From: Cristatella mucedo
Taxonomy: Eukaryota > Bryozoa > Phylactolaemata > Cristatellidae
Length of the DNA: 64,000 bases
NCBI GenBank assembly: GCA_009760855.2
Contig: WPIO01000053.1
Coordinates: 1,751,501 to 1,815,500, forward strand
Direction of reading: 5' to 3'
Shown: positions 1-11,289 of the stretch, piece after piece
Layout of the letters: every line of letters begins with the position of its first letter
Position numbering within the stretch: the stretch's first letter is position 1
Program-made: the position numbers and the translations under genes
Notes under the pieces: generated by a model
Seen by the model: only the letters and a program-made list of their open reading frames with translations
What the model was told of the DNA's origin: nothing
Database searches by the model: none

Positions 1-99
1 ACTTCAAATATATCAATTTTTCTCCAAGTATAGGAAGAAAACACAGTTGTGGGATGCTTCCATAGGATATCTTTTAATGAAACCGCAAAGCCACAAATA

Positions 100-420
100 T
101 AAAAGGAGTGTAGCGCTGGACGTGTTTCGGCAGAATTAGTCAGAGCTGAACCAGCTTTAGGTACGCATGCAGTAGCCAAGATACTTCATCTCTCGCAGAA
201 GTAGCCATTATGAACCCTAACTTGTTAAGTAGACAAGTCCTGCGTGTGGGAATCGCGGTAGCGGCAGTGCAGTGCCGCCTCGAAAGCATGAAAAGTAGTT
301 GGAAGCAGACGAGAAGTTGTTGCTTAAAGGTCGCTCAATACAGTTCCACATTCTTGAATCTGCAGAGCAAAATATTCAGTCGCCAATGGTCATGAAAAGA
401 TATCATCTAAAGGCTGACAC
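100..420 (-). mobile_element. L2-B LINE 3' fragment, decayed
   Basis: Read on the minus strand, this stretch follows the last part of the full-length L2-B copy (about 37,080-37,330). Matching landmarks are a 'gtacgcat..agtagccaa' segment and an 'atctgcagagc..agtcgccaa' segment in the same order. The match has many substitutions and small indels, and no reading frame survives. It is an old, 5'-truncated insertion with approximate ends. Confidence 0.5.
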
Positions 421-519
421 ACTTTTCCAAGAGGACCTTATGACATGATGAGGCTGCAATTGGTGCAATAGGTTCAGCTCGGCAAGATTGTGGCAATTCA
501 TGCCAAACTATGGTAATAG

Positions 520-800
520 AGACAATAATGCATTTGTATAGCACTCTCAAAGAACTGAATCTCTTCCTAGGCACTCTATAGATGCTTTACAGAAAGCATT
601 ACCGAATGATTAGAGGCAAAATCCGGAAGCTGCAGGCATAGTGTAAGCAGGTGCGTGTATACGAAGAAGAAATCACAAAGACCCACCAAATGCTATAATA
701 ATCAGGTGAATTCTAAGCTCCGTTTTGAATGTCATGTCGTGGGACGTTGTGACGTGCGTCAATAGTGAGCTCCAGGGTTTGGAAGCATAACCTTGCGCAT
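520..800 (-). mobile_element. L2-A LINE 3'-end fragment, decayed
   Basis: The minus strand carries the L2-A 3' signature in degenerate form: 'gaactgaatctcttcctagg' at about 553-572, followed by the region equivalent to the C-terminal coding end near 670-800. No frame is open. It is a 5'-truncated and heavily mutated copy. Confidence 0.6.
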
Positions 801-1305
801 ATAGTTGATAACTTCGCCGCTGCATTACATATCTTTTATGTTCCTTTATATTTATATATTTATACGTAAGAGTTCATATTTACAATGTGCATAAAACCCC
901 AGTGTATTTAAAATGAAAACCATTGAGTTTGTAAATTCTTATTTAAATGATGCAGAACAGACGCCACAACGCAACACAGTAAGATCGTTTCTGCTAATAA
1001 GTTAAGTTTCCCTTAGCAGTCATGCCCCAGCTAAGGTGAGCTACTTCTACTTGACTTGGCAATTTACGACAACTACTTGCATTCTGAAAGCTTTCGCCAA
1101 TATTTTTCTCTTTACGTGCGAAGCAAAGTAAATAAAATCTATCGCTTGCCTTCATCAGGTTGGAGCCAAAGATTGAAGATACCTGAAAGTGAGCGACTGA
1201 ACCTGGAAGTCGGTGCGTTGCTTTTCCGACTACAAAATTGATCCTAATGATATAACATAGTAAGTAAAAACTCTTCCGTTGTGAACCAAATGCTGTAATT
1301 CTTTG
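800..1305. other. Unassigned AT-rich spacer
   Basis: No gene, repeat family or RNA was recognised here. A 61-residue plus ORF and a 135-residue minus ORF overlap the stretch but match no family I know and look like chance frames. Confidence 0.4.
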
Positions 1306-1307
1306 GG

Positions 1308-2140
1308 GATAATAATAATATAAATAATACATTTTATAAAGCACCCTCAGAGAACTCAATCTCTTTTTAGGTGCTTTACATTTCCTGTAAATTAAGCACA
1401 ATCAAAGTGTTAGTGGTAGCATTATCATTAAGCAACCATAACATGCTTAGGGCTGACATGCACGGGGTCGACAAGTAAGTATGGATAGTGGCAGCTTGCA
1501 TTGTGTCAACATGCTTAAATATATTATAAAATATAATTCATTTGTATACCGCCCCAAGAGAACTTAATCTCTATTCAGACACTTCACATATGCCTCGGGG
1601 CTCGAACCCACGACCTAAGCCAGACCTGGGTCTGGGCGAGCACCTTAACCGCTGGACCAAACCAGCTCGGCACATAAGCACGTAAAGGCAGGATCACAGG
1701 GACCAACTAAATGCTGTGATAAATAGATTCATTTTAATTTTTTTTTACTTGTGGACAAGTCAGGATATGTGATGCAAGTCTGGAGTGAGTTAGAGCCTGG
1801 GAAGCATACGGACTAAAGAAACGGTCTCCGGAGGATTTTGTGTTTGTACAAAGTATAGGTGAACAGATTCCGAAAAGCGGCTGGTACGATGCTCAATTTT
1901 GTGAGGCAGTAGACCTGATAGGTAGGGTGGAGCCAAAGAATGGAGTTACCTTAAAGCGAGCGACAAAACCTTGAAGTTGCTGTGTTGCTTGACTGGAAGC
2001 CAGCGCATTTCAACGAGAAGTGGTGACATATGGCAACCACAACGCTGACGATCGACGAGCTGCAGAATTTTTCACCAACTTAAAGCACCTGATTGTACAT
2101 ACCTGTAGACCAACGAACAGTGAGTTACAAAATTCAATGA
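1308..2140 (-). mobile_element. L2-A LINE fragment split by a SINE
   Basis: The minus-strand element starts with an ATT-rich tail at about 1,308. The 3' signature (agagaactcaatctcttttt) and the untranslated 3' end follow, and then the C-terminal ORF2 region from about 1,740 to 2,140. A SINE-A copy (1,521-1,670) interrupts the untranslated 3' part, so the LINE was in place first. The coding part carries stops and indels and is non-functional. Confidence 0.8.
1521..1670 (-). mobile_element. SINE-A (tRNA-derived) inserted in L2-A
   Basis: The reverse complement begins ccgagctggtttggtccagc (A-box-like) and contains the B-box-like gggttcgagcccc about 45 bp later, as in a tRNA-derived pol III promoter. 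A short tRNA-unrelated body follows, then an end of the type gattaagttctcttggggcg with AT-rich sequence. That end resembles the L2-A 3' end. Degenerate flanking sequence (catgcttaa / cacataagc) may be a decayed target-site duplication. Confidence 0.8.
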
Positions 2141-2261
2141 CTAAATCAAATACTCTAGAAGTGCTATCTTAGAGAGTGCAATAGCCACTTGAGGATCAGA
2201 TAATCTGCGTAGATGACATTAAAAATTCCTGTGATGTTACAACTCAGTGTGATAATAAGAG

Positions 2262-2360
2262 AATAACAATAATACACTTGATAAGGCGCCCTCAGAGAAC
2301 TAAATCTCTTTCTAGGCACTTTCCGTTTGCTGCAAAGGGATACGCATTTGAATTTTTTCT
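2262..2360 (-). mobile_element. L2-A LINE 3'-tail fragment
   Basis: A short minus-strand copy with only the AATAAT-type tail, the sequence 'gataaggcgccctcagagaa' and the adjoining 'gctgcaaaggga' segment of the L2-A 3' end. It is either severely 5' truncated or a remnant of the neighbouring copy. Confidence 0.7.
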
Positions 2361-2935
2361 TATTATTATTATTACTGCTGATATTATACCTTGTTTCCCA
2401 GTGATTTGGGATCCGATCCGTGCAGCCAGTCTGCCGGAGGCATCAAGATTGTCTTAAAAGCTCTTAGATGACGAGACTTGAAGGGAGAGATTCCTTGTTT
2501 CCGCTACTCTCTTCCATGTACCAGGCTCCACCGAGCACACTACCATTACCCTCCTCCCCTGAGCCGCCATCCAACGAAAAGGAGGCACTAGGAATGAGCG
2601 ACAGGCACTTGAGGCTCTACGTAGCGGATATATTGATGATCAGCTGTTACTGTTACTCTACAATATCCTTGGCATCTGCTCTGCATCTAACTAAGGTATA
2701 TAACTAAGTTTCAGAAATAGTAATCGTGACTTTAGTCTGTGACTGTCCCGTTCTTCGTTTTTGTATTTGCTGTCGAAGTAAAAATTTACACGAGTTGCAG
2801 AATCTATATCCTAATACGATAATTTTTACTATGGCAGCAACTGTACTGACATTTTATTTTTGAAATTATATTCTTTACAGTAGAAATAAGGTTTTAAAAA
2901 GAGCAATAAATTTCTCAGGGCGCCAAGTCCGTTAC
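2361..2935. other. Spacer without recognised features
   Basis: This stretch holds a 79-residue plus-strand ORF (2,468-2,707) with no recognisable domain, plus AT-rich sequence. I see no repeat family, RNA or convincing exon here. Confidence 0.35.
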
Positions 2936-2944
2936 TATAAACGA

Positions 2945-3690
2945 AATAAAAATAAGGCACTTGATGAAGCGCCTCAGTGAACTCAATGACTCTCTAGGCT
3001 CTTTATATTTGCTGCAAAGGGACATGCAATTGAATGGTGAGTAATATCATGCTTGATAAGCAAAAAAAATGAATAACATGGTTACGGGTGACATGCACAG
3101 GGTCAGCATGCGAATGCCGTTAGTGGCGGCATGCACAGTGTCAACACGCATTAGCACATCAAGGACAAATCACAGGGACCCACTAAATGCTGTCCTAAAT
3201 AAGTATGTTTTAAGTTATTTTTAAATGTGGTCAGGTCAGGGGATGTTTTAACGAAGGTCGGCAGGGAGTTCCAGGCTTTGGGACCATACGAACTAAATGC
3301 ACGGTCTCCAAAGGATTTGAGGTTTTTACGAGGTATTAGTAGACTGTCGGATTCCAAAAATAGGGTGGTACGATGCTTTGCTTATTGGGGGAGTATATCT
3401 GAGAGATAGGGCGAAGCAAAAGAATGAAGTGACCTAAAAGTGAGCGACAAAACCTTGAAGTCAATTCATTGCGTGACTGGTAGCAAGCGCAGGTCGGCCA
3501 GAAGTGGTGTGACGTGGCAACTGGGGCGCTCACGACAGACATGCCCAGATGCCGAGTTTTGCACCAGCTGGAATCGCCTGATCGCACTCGCGGGTAGGCC
3601 AGTAAGTAGTGATTTGCAGAAGTCGAGACGGGATGTCACGAATGCATGGACCAACTTAGACGTGGTAACCTTATCTAAACAAGCAGCAAA
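2945..3690 (-). mobile_element. L2-A LINE 3' half-kilobase plus ORF2 C-terminus
   Basis: Moderately preserved minus-strand L2-A. The 3' signature lies at about 2,960-3,010. The ORF2 C-terminus is recognisable in two frames, at 3,151-3,357 ([19 protein letters not shown]) and 3,466-3,747 (KLVHAFVTSRLDFCKSLLTG). The frame changes between them, so the protein is broken. It lacks the reverse transcriptase core and is 5' truncated at about 3,690. Confidence 0.85.
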
Positions 3691-3807
3691 ACAACACAAG
3701 TACAGTTTAAGTTCTCGGACAGAAATTGAGCTCTGTGAGAGTGCCATATCAAATGCATTATCGCTTATATTATTATTTTACCATGCCCGCCTGGCAGATA
3801 GATAATA

Positions 3808-3870
3808 AAGATATTTAATATATATATATATGTGTATATATATATATAATATCTATATAAGATATTTAAT
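3808..3870. repeat. (TA)n microsatellite
   Basis: Interrupted TATATA runs, with TGTATATA and ATATCTATATAAG interruptions, lie just upstream (in LINE orientation) of the L2-A fragment. Confidence 0.8.
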
Positions 3871-4039
3871 TAAGCATACATTGAAGATGTCGGCAAAATC
3901 CTTGCACAAAACGATGCTAAAACGCATCTTCTTCCATTACGACACGATAAGACTTTGGCCGGTTTTGAAAACGTCTCCCGCCTAATCTTTTAACATAACG
4001 TTACTCTGGATATAGATATGCTGGAGCCGGATAACGACG

Positions 4040-5310
4040 GCATCTAAAAGTGAGTGACGCAATCTTGAAGTAGATGCTCTACTAGGCTGACAGCCAGTGC
4101 ATGGGGCGAATGCTGCACTCACGACAGGTTAATTAGACAGGTTATGGAGGCCAGACGTACACCAAGTGTAAGCACCTAGTGGCATACCTGGCCGGCACAC
4201 AAGCAAGCACTGAGTTTCAGAAGCGTACGCTTCACATCACAAATGCATGCAACCAATTTTGATGTCGTATCTTTGTATCAGCTAGCAAAAATGGAAGCGA
4301 TATTATGCAGCTGAAAGTAAACACAATTTTCAGTTGCGATATTGTCATCATCTAATTGAACTACGTTGGAGCACGACACTCAGAGTGTCAGCAGATTCAT
4401 CAAGCTATATGTTGGCAAAGCCGATTTCAAGTACCGTTTTTTTCAAGTTTTAAAATTCTGACTTACTTATGTTTGCCCGTAACTAGTACGTCCACTTCAA
4501 GGTTGCATAATTTGAGAATGGTTTCAGCGATTCGTGTGCATCTGTCACGTATAGATGCAGCTAGGCAGGTTTGAATTTGACATGCTAGAGGGCAGGGAGG
4601 CATTAAAGAAAAAAATCAAACTTAGTGTCAAGTGCTAAGTGTTAAGTAAAGTGTTAACTTAGTTTGAGTTATAGCCTGTATTTAGCCTAATAATCAAATC
4701 GGCACGAGGGAGAGTATAAACGTGAAAAGAATAGGACTAACCCCACAGCCCAGATGAACACCGTAATACAGATTGCTGTGAAGATCTTGGTTGGTTCCCA
4801 TTACTGCATAGGAGTCACTTCATTAAATCTGACCTAAACCACTGCATTCTGTGCTAGTGATTGTTTAGCAGCTTGGGAGGCACTCGAGAACCACGTTCTG
4901 ATTAATACTACCAAAAAATGTCGAAGATAATTGTAAAGCGAGCTGACAGACCTAAGTCTTAATTCTAGCATGACTCTTTACTGTGGTGTGCTTTTTCGAC
5001 TTTGTGCTAATTCATTCAAGCTAGATCAATGTCCATGGTAAACGAACAGTGAACTCGGCCGTGGCTCAATTTGCCCTTACTCGGACATGCAAACTCTTCC
5101 AGCGTATCCGCTTTGGGTCTTCTTGCATGAGTCCACCATTGATTAAAATGGGGGATTGGGACACTTGGCAAAAAGATATTCTCGCTCGGACAACATTGAT
5201 GTCAAGTTTATAAATGTTTTGAGATTTACGGTTGACTTTAAGTAAGAAGCGGGGTACGCTCTGAAGACCAGATTTTATCAACAGGCGTTCAGATAATTAC
5301 AACTTGTTTT
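4040..5310 (-). mobile_element. Old L2-A-related LINE, strongly decayed
   Basis: The minus strand aligns in order with L2-A ORF2 segments. About 4,040-4,365 matches the C-terminal ORF2 region seen at 42,170-42,480, and about 4,980-5,310 matches the region between endonuclease and reverse transcriptase seen at 55,020-55,200. The middle is barely recognisable. The same decayed element with the same content recurs at 45,040-46,010, which suggests that the block was duplicated after insertion. Confidence 0.6.
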
Positions 5311-5424
5311 TAATAGATAAGTATAGTGCACACGTACGTGTACGAGAAATTATGTTTGCCTTTATTTCTCATTTCACCGTTGTCAGTTGCATCCAATGAA
5401 CTTATATGGCAAACGAAGAGAGTG

Positions 5425-5710
5425 TAATTTCAACTCAGGCAGTTCACATATGCAACAAGGCTCGAACCCTCAAATCTCGTGAAACGGCATCTGTTGGCTA
5501 CTGAATACACACCGGAAGGCGGTTAGGCTGTGCGCCCTATACGAAATTCATCTGCACAACTCGTAAATAGAGTCTTGGTTTCTTTGTAAAGTTAAAGACG
5601 GAGATGGAATTTCAAAAAGTTGAACAATTAAACCTCAGTCAGCTAATATAATAACCTTGTCCTTGATCGGGGCGAGAACCTTACTAACTGGGCCAAACAA
5701 GTGCTACACT
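5425..5710 (-). mobile_element. SINE-A split by an L2-B tail
   Basis: The two halves of a minus-strand SINE-A are at about 5,425-5,478 (caaggctcgaaccct is the reverse B box) and 5,655-5,705 (gcgagaaccttactaactgg is the reverse A-box side). About 150 bp between them is an L2-B 3' end in plus orientation. Confidence 0.6.
5490..5625 (+). mobile_element. L2-B LINE 3'-end fragment inside SINE-A
   Basis: This follows the last ~130 bp of L2-B (37,290-37,405): 'gttggctactgaata', 'gcggttaggctgtg' and a terminal 'gttaaagacggagatgga' occur in the right order. It is a very 5'-truncated insertion, younger than the SINE that it splits. Confidence 0.6.
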
Positions 5711-6059
5711 GCAAATTGCCGAAATTTGAAGGATAAGCATGAGATAACGATTACTCCACCACCATATTTGATTGACGTGGAGTATGTAAGAAAAAGAGCA
5801 CTGTCGTGTTTGGGTCAAATGTGATGTAGCAGTTAGCCGACTCCAGCCAGGTATTAGTTAATGCAGGATGGCAAGGCCTTTAAAGCAACTCAGTGAGTTA
5901 TTACCAGATTTCTAATGCAGTTTGAGAGATAAATCCTAAGACGATGATCGATGATGGTCACACGGGGCTATCAGAAATACTGCTGAGAATAACAAACAAG
6001 CAGGGCTACCGATCGAGGCTTCTGCCCCGGCTGTGGGTCGCTCTTCACCTTCGGAATTA

Positions 6060-6300
6060 TAATTATAATAATTATTATTATTTAATGACTCTAGCAACAA
6101 TAATGGCATATAGAATTGCAGTTGAATGACGATAAATAAAGTTAACTAACAGCTCATTCTGCAGCCTCTTTTGTAGAGTAACAGTGAACTCTTTAATGCT
6201 ATTATCACCGTTTGCAGCCGCATTAAGGGATCGCCCACTGCAGGATTCGAACCCAGGACCTCGGACTAAAGTCGCGGAAAGCAACCACCTTACCTAGTGT
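6060..6300 (-). mobile_element. SINE-B (tRNA-derived)
   Basis: On the minus strand an A-box-like region (cactaggtaaggtggttgct) is followed by the B box gggttcgaatcc. A body and a tail of the type 'ctctacaaaagaggctgcag' come next, and the copy ends in ATT-rich sequence. The immediate downstream context resembles 46,330-46,625, so this copy probably belongs to a duplicated block. Confidence 0.7.
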
Positions 6301-6534
6301 GATAATGCGGCTCACCAATGATAACAAAACAATAGTGCATACAAGTTGTCAATACCTAGGAATTAAGTAGACCGTGGTCGGAGAGTTTCAAACCTCTGCC
6401 GACACTGAAAACAGTCAGTAAACGTGTACCCAAAAGTGTGCACTACTTTATTAGGCATTGGCATCAAACAAAAAAAGTGAAATCATTAGGCTGGACTTTG
6501 GTGTATCGGTTTTGGAATAAAAATTGATAGAAAT

Positions 6535-6650
6535 TAAATTCACTCGTATAGCCCCTGAGACAACTTAATCTCAATTCAGGTGCTTCACATACGCCTAGTG
6601 GCCAGCCCGAGACTTCTGCATGATCTTGGTCGGGGCTTTCGCCGTACCCC
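6535..6650 (-). mobile_element. SINE-A, partial and decayed
   Basis: The tail-side half of SINE-A is visible in minus orientation ('gacaacttaatctcaattca', 'gtgcttcacatacgcc'). The B-box region is mutated, and the A-box half is missing or unrecognisable. Confidence 0.6.
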
Positions 6651-6659
6651 ACCCCTAAT

Positions 6660-7076
6660 CAAAACCCGTTAGGAATACTATGTAAGGTGGCTGACTGATT
6701 GTGGCGGACTTATGATTTTCCTAGTTAAGGGGAAGTTTGTGCGTTCGGCTTTTCTTATTTTTACTGGGTACATTGTACAGCCCAACACACAGTTAATGGA
6801 GTTGCAGAATGGTTTTTAATGAGCTGCGAGTCACGGCAGAGGCGCAGGAGATTTGCAATGATGAAGCTCAGGAGAGCGGTTGGGCGTTTGTGTCCATGAA
6901 AACAAACGTTACGTTAAAGCCCGCCAGAGCGCCCGTGAGCCGCTGCCCGTGTGCTGTTCACATTTAAATCAAGCAAGAACTTCGAAATTTTGGAAGAACG
7001 TTATAAAGCGGACAACAGAAGCTGGTAGTGCCTTGCGTCGGAAGGCGAGAATAATGTAACATGTGTAAACAAACGA
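6660..7076. other. Unassigned spacer
   Basis: I recognise nothing coding or repetitive here. The composition is closer to 50% GC around 6,830-6,960 than in the surrounding AT-rich DNA, but no open frame supports a gene. Confidence 0.35.
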
Positions 7077-7217
7077 CGAGCTGGTTAGGTCTAGCGGTTA
7101 AGGTGCTGGCCACGACAAAGGTCTGACTGAGGTCGTGGGCTCGAGCCCCGAGGCATATTTACAGCGGCTGAATAGTGATTAAGTTCTCTTGGGGCGCTAT
7201 ATAAATGAATTATATAT
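7077..7217 (+). mobile_element. SINE-A, well-preserved copy
   Basis: The plus-strand copy has the A-box-like ggttaggtctagcggttaag, the B-box-like gtgggctcgagccccg about 45 bp downstream, a short body, and the terminal gattaagttctcttggggcg followed by a TATAAATGAATTATATAT tail. This is the clearest SINE-A in the window and the reference for the other copies. Confidence 0.85.
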
Positions 7218-7229
7218 AAACAGTGGTAA

Positions 7230-7837
7230 AGAAACTCGATGCTGCTGTTGTTGAAACGTTGCCAAATATGTCTTGTAGGTATCGTTGCGTCGTGTGATTT
7301 TGGTGAGCAAACAGAAAATGTGAAAAAGAAATATAATAATGTAGCTGCTTGCCTTTGACAGGTGAAGACATTAACACAATTTTCACAATTCAAATTCTCT
7401 AAAGTTCACTGAGAAAGGGGTCTCGATTGCTGCGAACCCTTTTGCTTCGTCTTGCTGTACGGAAGTGACCTTATGCTGGTCGGAGTTTTAATCGTTTTTA
7501 AGCTATATAACCTAAACGCCCGTTCCATGTAGCGTTTGCATCGTACGTGGTAATGGATGATTCTCTGCATGCTTTATGCCAGTAGACATATTGCAAAGTG
7601 TCGATGGCACGTTGACGGTCATCCTTTCTAGCTGATGGAACTCGCCCAGAAAGACCTCTGTATACTTGATGACGCATTAAAACAGTATAGTTACTAATAC
7701 ATTTTGAGTATATGTTATTCATTTCTATTAATTTCAAAGTAACGGATAAAACGACTTGGCCGACTGCATACCCGGATGAAAGGTTCCCGATTGAAGACCT
7801 CGTGACTTGAAGCAAGGGCTGACATCGCTCGACAATC
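7230..7837 (+). other. Conserved 5' flank of SMYD4-like unit 1
   Basis: This sequence resembles the DNA upstream of the intact SMYD4-like gene (about 14,870-15,510) and of its relative at 23.9 kb (about 22,930-23,830). Shared landmarks are 'gaaacgttgccaaatatgtc', 'caggtgaagacatta', 'actgcatacccggatg' and 'gacctcgtgact'. The match shows that the copies descend from a duplicated genomic segment. Whether a promoter lies here cannot be decided from sequence. Confidence 0.6.
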
Positions 7838-8135
7838 TATCGACTTGACCATAATTAAGAACTTAAAAACACACCTATTTAGGACAGCATTAAGTGGGTC
7901 CCTATGATTTTTCTTTCATGTGTTAATGCGTGCTGACACTGCATGCTGCCACTAAGCACATTTGCATGCTGACCCTGTGATGTCACCCCTAACCATGTTA
8001 TGCATGTTGTTTATCAAGCATGCTTTACTAACGATTCAATCACGTTTCTATTGCAGCAAATGCAAAGTGCCTAGAAAGAGATTGAGTTATCTGAGGGCAC
8101 TTTATCAAGTGCGTTATTATTATTATTATTAAATA
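7838..8135 (+). mobile_element. L2-A LINE 3' end, clean copy
   Basis: It begins in the last codons of ORF2 (aaaaacacacctatttagga), continues through the stop and the untranslated 3' end, and finishes with gagattgagttatctgaggg, 'cactttatcaagtgcg' and (TTA)n. A typical 5'-truncated L2-A, it lies between the 5' flank and body of the first SMYD4-like pseudogene. Confidence 0.9.
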
Positions 8136-8218
8136 TCCTCATTTACCTTCTGTCGATTGCTCTGCTTCATAGTTGCCTTATCCCGAGGACGAGAAGCGAA
8201 ACCAAAGGACGCAAACAG

Positions 8219-9955
8219 ATGCGAAGAAGCTAAACTGCGCATGAAAGTCTTTATGAGCAGCTAAGCCAAGCAATTGAAGCGTCCGGAGGACTCGAGTCCT
8301 TATACGAAGCTTTCAGCAAGGCGACCAGCAATTAGAAAAGAGTGCCCTTCTTGCTATGCTGACACTTTATGCGCCCGGCGCTGCTAAAGGAACGAGCTGC
8401 CTCTACGTAAAACGGTCAACGAGCTTCGTAAAACCGGTAAGTACAGCGAGGCGTTCGAACAGTATTACGAAAGCACCAAGTACAGGTGCCCACGCGAGCT
8501 GTCGCTGCATTCAACCGCCGACGGCAAAGAAGCCCGCGACGACTGCTTGGCTCTGATTTAAGCTAACCACTCGTCGGTGAGGTACCAGCTCGGCGAGTGA
8601 GGTTGCTGCTTGGGCGATATCGAAGCCGGTGCACTTCCGGCTACCCAGAGCGGCATCGCTTCAACCTGCAAGAGCGAAGGACGCGTTGCCTGCTCGCCAT
8701 CGGCGAGTGAAACTCTGCCGAGGAGGCTTTGCGAGCTAGCGAGGACTCGCTGCGGACGGCCGGAAGCTAAGCGAAAAAGACGAAGAGCGTGTCCGTGTGA
8801 GGCATCTCAAATGGCACGGCATGGCCTGTTCAGCTGAGTTTCAAATACCTCAGGAAGCCAACCCTGCATCGGTTGACCTTGTCGCTGCGGTTGCAACGTT
8901 TCGATTCAGAATATACGGCCACTTTACATTACATTACATTTTGTCGGCTCTAAACGCCGAACAGTTAGCTGGCTACGGAAGGCACGTCGTTGCCAGGCAG
9001 CAGGTCAACGTGGGAGACGAACTACTGGGGAGGAGCCGAATGCCTAGCTCCTTGAACCTGTCTGAGCACTCAGTGCCAGAACTGCCTCGTGCGGCTCGTA
9101 GCTATCTACTCATGCCACACACAGTGCTCAGTGGTTGGCAGCTGCACCTTGAAGTGCGAGTCAGCCAGCAATACCGGCTACCATCGCTTCGAGTGCAGAT
9201 GAATAGAGGCACTGGTGCACTACGACTTGCCTCACGGCCGCATTGCCCTTGGAGCCGTTCTCACCGGCGGACTGGCCTACTATAAAGGTCTCAAAAAGCC
9301 GCCACATCCGATTCACCGAGCTGCTGCACAGGGGGCAGCATCTAATCATTCAGCGGAAGGCGCCTTCCCCGAAACAGGTGATGGTTGTCGTATTCCAGTC
9401 GTCAGACGCTGACACGACGATGTCTGTGCACTTGTGTTTCGGCTCGAACCTCACGGGTCCACGCACAGCACTTTGAAATTGTTTTAGTTGAGACTGTCAG
9501 CCGTATATGTCGTGCTGTGTGCTGTTGGAGCAAAAAAAACTTTGGGAAAGCCCAGTGGAGGCACCATTGGCCAGTCGGATGTGTGGCAGCACAGCAGCCA
9601 CTGGTCAGGACAGAGATGGCAGCGAAGTCTAGACGATGCTGATAGACATGGCCGAGATGAATCTTGGCGAAAATCTCTATATCAATCCGAGACTGATCAA
9701 CGTGGCCGCTCTTATCCTTCGCTATATTCCAGTTGGTTCTAAAACGTGCCACGCGATTTACGAATTTCGATGCAGAACAGAGGCAATGGCTAACCAGGTG
9801 GAAGATATCCAGAGCGCCGTGGTAGGAAGCGGCATCTATGGCAAGGTGAGCTTATTGAATCACTCGTGCGACACTAACGTGTCGCGGCACAGCCACGGTC
9901 GCAAGATGGAGCTCCACGGTATGTGCTCCCTCCGGCCAGGTGAGTGGTTACTCTG
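8219..9955 (+). pseudogene. SMYD4-like pseudogene 1
   Basis: A decayed copy of the intact gene at 15,585-17,801. The N-terminus and TPR part are seen around 8,240-8,640 (KYSEAFEQYYESTKY-like in shifted frames). The first SET segment is at about 8,970-9,030 (GRHVVARQQVNVGD), the post-MYND part at about 9,210-9,360, and the SET core at 9,636-9,950 (CHAIYEFRC, LLNHSCDTN, CSLRPGE). Stops and frameshifts occur throughout, and the MYND cysteines are largely lost. A small ACATT-repeat insertion lies at about 8,925-8,945. The copy ends abruptly after the LRPGE-equivalent position (about residue 582 of the intact protein), where another partial copy is joined. Confidence 0.9.
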
Positions 9956-10226
9956 CCACTCTTCCATTGCCACCGGAAGCAGCTGGGGTCTCGGTTGACC
10001 TGCCTGCGCTGTCGCACGATTTGAATCTGAAATATCCTTCCCTGTATTCGGCTCTTGTGGTGGAGAGCAGCTCTGCTAGCAGGAGGCACGTCGTAGCCAG
10101 GCAGAAGGTCGGCGCGGGGGACGTGCTGCAGGTGGAGGAGCTGCGTCGGTCCTGGAGCCGAACTGTCTGACTGCCGGCACTGCCTGCTGCGGCTCGTCTC
10201 TCCGCGTACTGCTCTCCGATGCGCCT
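9956..10226 (+). pseudogene. SMYD4-like partial copy joined to pseudogene 1
   Basis: Directly after the truncated SET core of pseudogene 1, the sequence restarts mid-gene. The frame at 9,940-10,170 reads LPLPPEAAGVSVDLPALSHD and then RRHVVARQKVGAGDVL. It corresponds to residues about 221-300 of the intact protein and stops before the MYND finger is complete. The head-to-tail joint implies recombination between copies of the array. It carries frame breaks and is non-functional. Confidence 0.85.
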
Positions 10227-10399
10227 TGCGCGAAGAACGTCCGCACTGAACTGAAACCAAAGGTTTATCCTACTACAGAGCAGAGGGAGCACGACTTCAC
10301 TTGCCCCTCTCTCCAGCTTGAATCCCCCTCATTGCAAGTTATCGCTTATTTTCAAGCGATTTTCATTGATTTGCCTCGTTCTTGCCATCCTGGAAAGCC

Positions 10400-11270
10400 A
10401 AGCCATATTTGGCCCCCTCGTATTACTAGGTTCTCTTTTGAAAACTCTCCAGCTGTTCCGTTATATCGCTCAGAAACCTTGGCCACACCTACGTTTTGCA
10501 CAGTGATTCCTTGACTTTAGAAATAGCTTCCACAATCCTTAAGCTATCATATCTTATGATGTTCTAACTCAGAAACATTATTCTCAGCAGTCCTGAGATG
10601 CTTCTACCTCACAATTCATTATATTGTCTGTCGTGAGAATCGCAGTTACCACATCACACCACTTCTAGCCAACCTGAGCAGGCTACCAGTAAAGCAACGG
10701 ATCGATTTCCAGGTTTTGTCGCTCACTTTTAGGTCACTTTATTCTTTTGCTCCAGCCTATCTCTCAAAAAACTCTTCCCCCAGGCCAAGCATCATACCAC
10801 CCGCTTTTCGGAATCTAACAGTTTACCGATACCTCGTACTCTCAAATCCTTTGGGGACCGTGCATTTGGTTCGTATGCTCCCAAAGCCTGGCACTCTCTC
10901 CAGACTTATGCCCAGAACATCCCCTGACTTGACCACATTTAAAAAGAACTTTAAAACACACCTATTTATGACAGCTTTTAGTGGGTCCCTGTGATTCTTC
11001 CTTCATGTGCTTATGCAGCAAAGGTATCCCTTTGCAGCCAATGTGAATCGCCTAGAAAGCGATTGAGTTCTCAGAGGGTGCTTTATCAAGTGCATTGTTT
11101 TTATTGTTATTAATATCATACTTCCCTCCTGATTTTGCAATGGTTTCTGATACTCTGTTAATATATGAGAGGAAATCAGTTGGCTATGGCATGCATACGG
11201 AACCAGTTAAGGCTTTATATAGGGCTAGCTAAAACAATTGTCCATAGCGACCTCTTAATCAGTGAGGTGT
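10400..11270 (+). mobile_element. L2-B LINE 3' fragment split by L2-A
   Basis: The left part (about 10,420-10,624) and right part (about 11,116-11,270) follow consecutive segments of L2-B (equivalents of 37,060-37,200 and 37,220-37,330). Examples are 'cttccacaatcctta', 'cagtcctgagatgcttctac', then 'ctcctgattttgcaatg' and 'gttggctatggcatgcatac'. The L2-A insertion at 10,625-11,115 separates them. The copy is heavily mutated. Confidence 0.6.
10625..11115 (+). mobile_element. L2-A LINE 3' fragment nested in L2-B
   Basis: A plus-strand L2-A starting at the ARLVCRE-equivalent region (tgtctgtcgtgag). It contains the C-terminal ORF2 with frame shifts (10,716-10,994 reads VLSLTFRSLYSFAPAYLS-like segments). 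It ends with the 3' signature at about 11,050-11,090 and a TTTTTATTGTTATTAAT tail. It is 5' truncated. Confidence 0.85.
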
Positions 11271-11289
11271 TATTAAGTAATTATTGAAT

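Noticed and set aside
994-1401. 135-codon minus ORF as a host gene
   Set aside because: It runs into an L2-A tail, has no recognisable domain and an atypical composition; chance frame.
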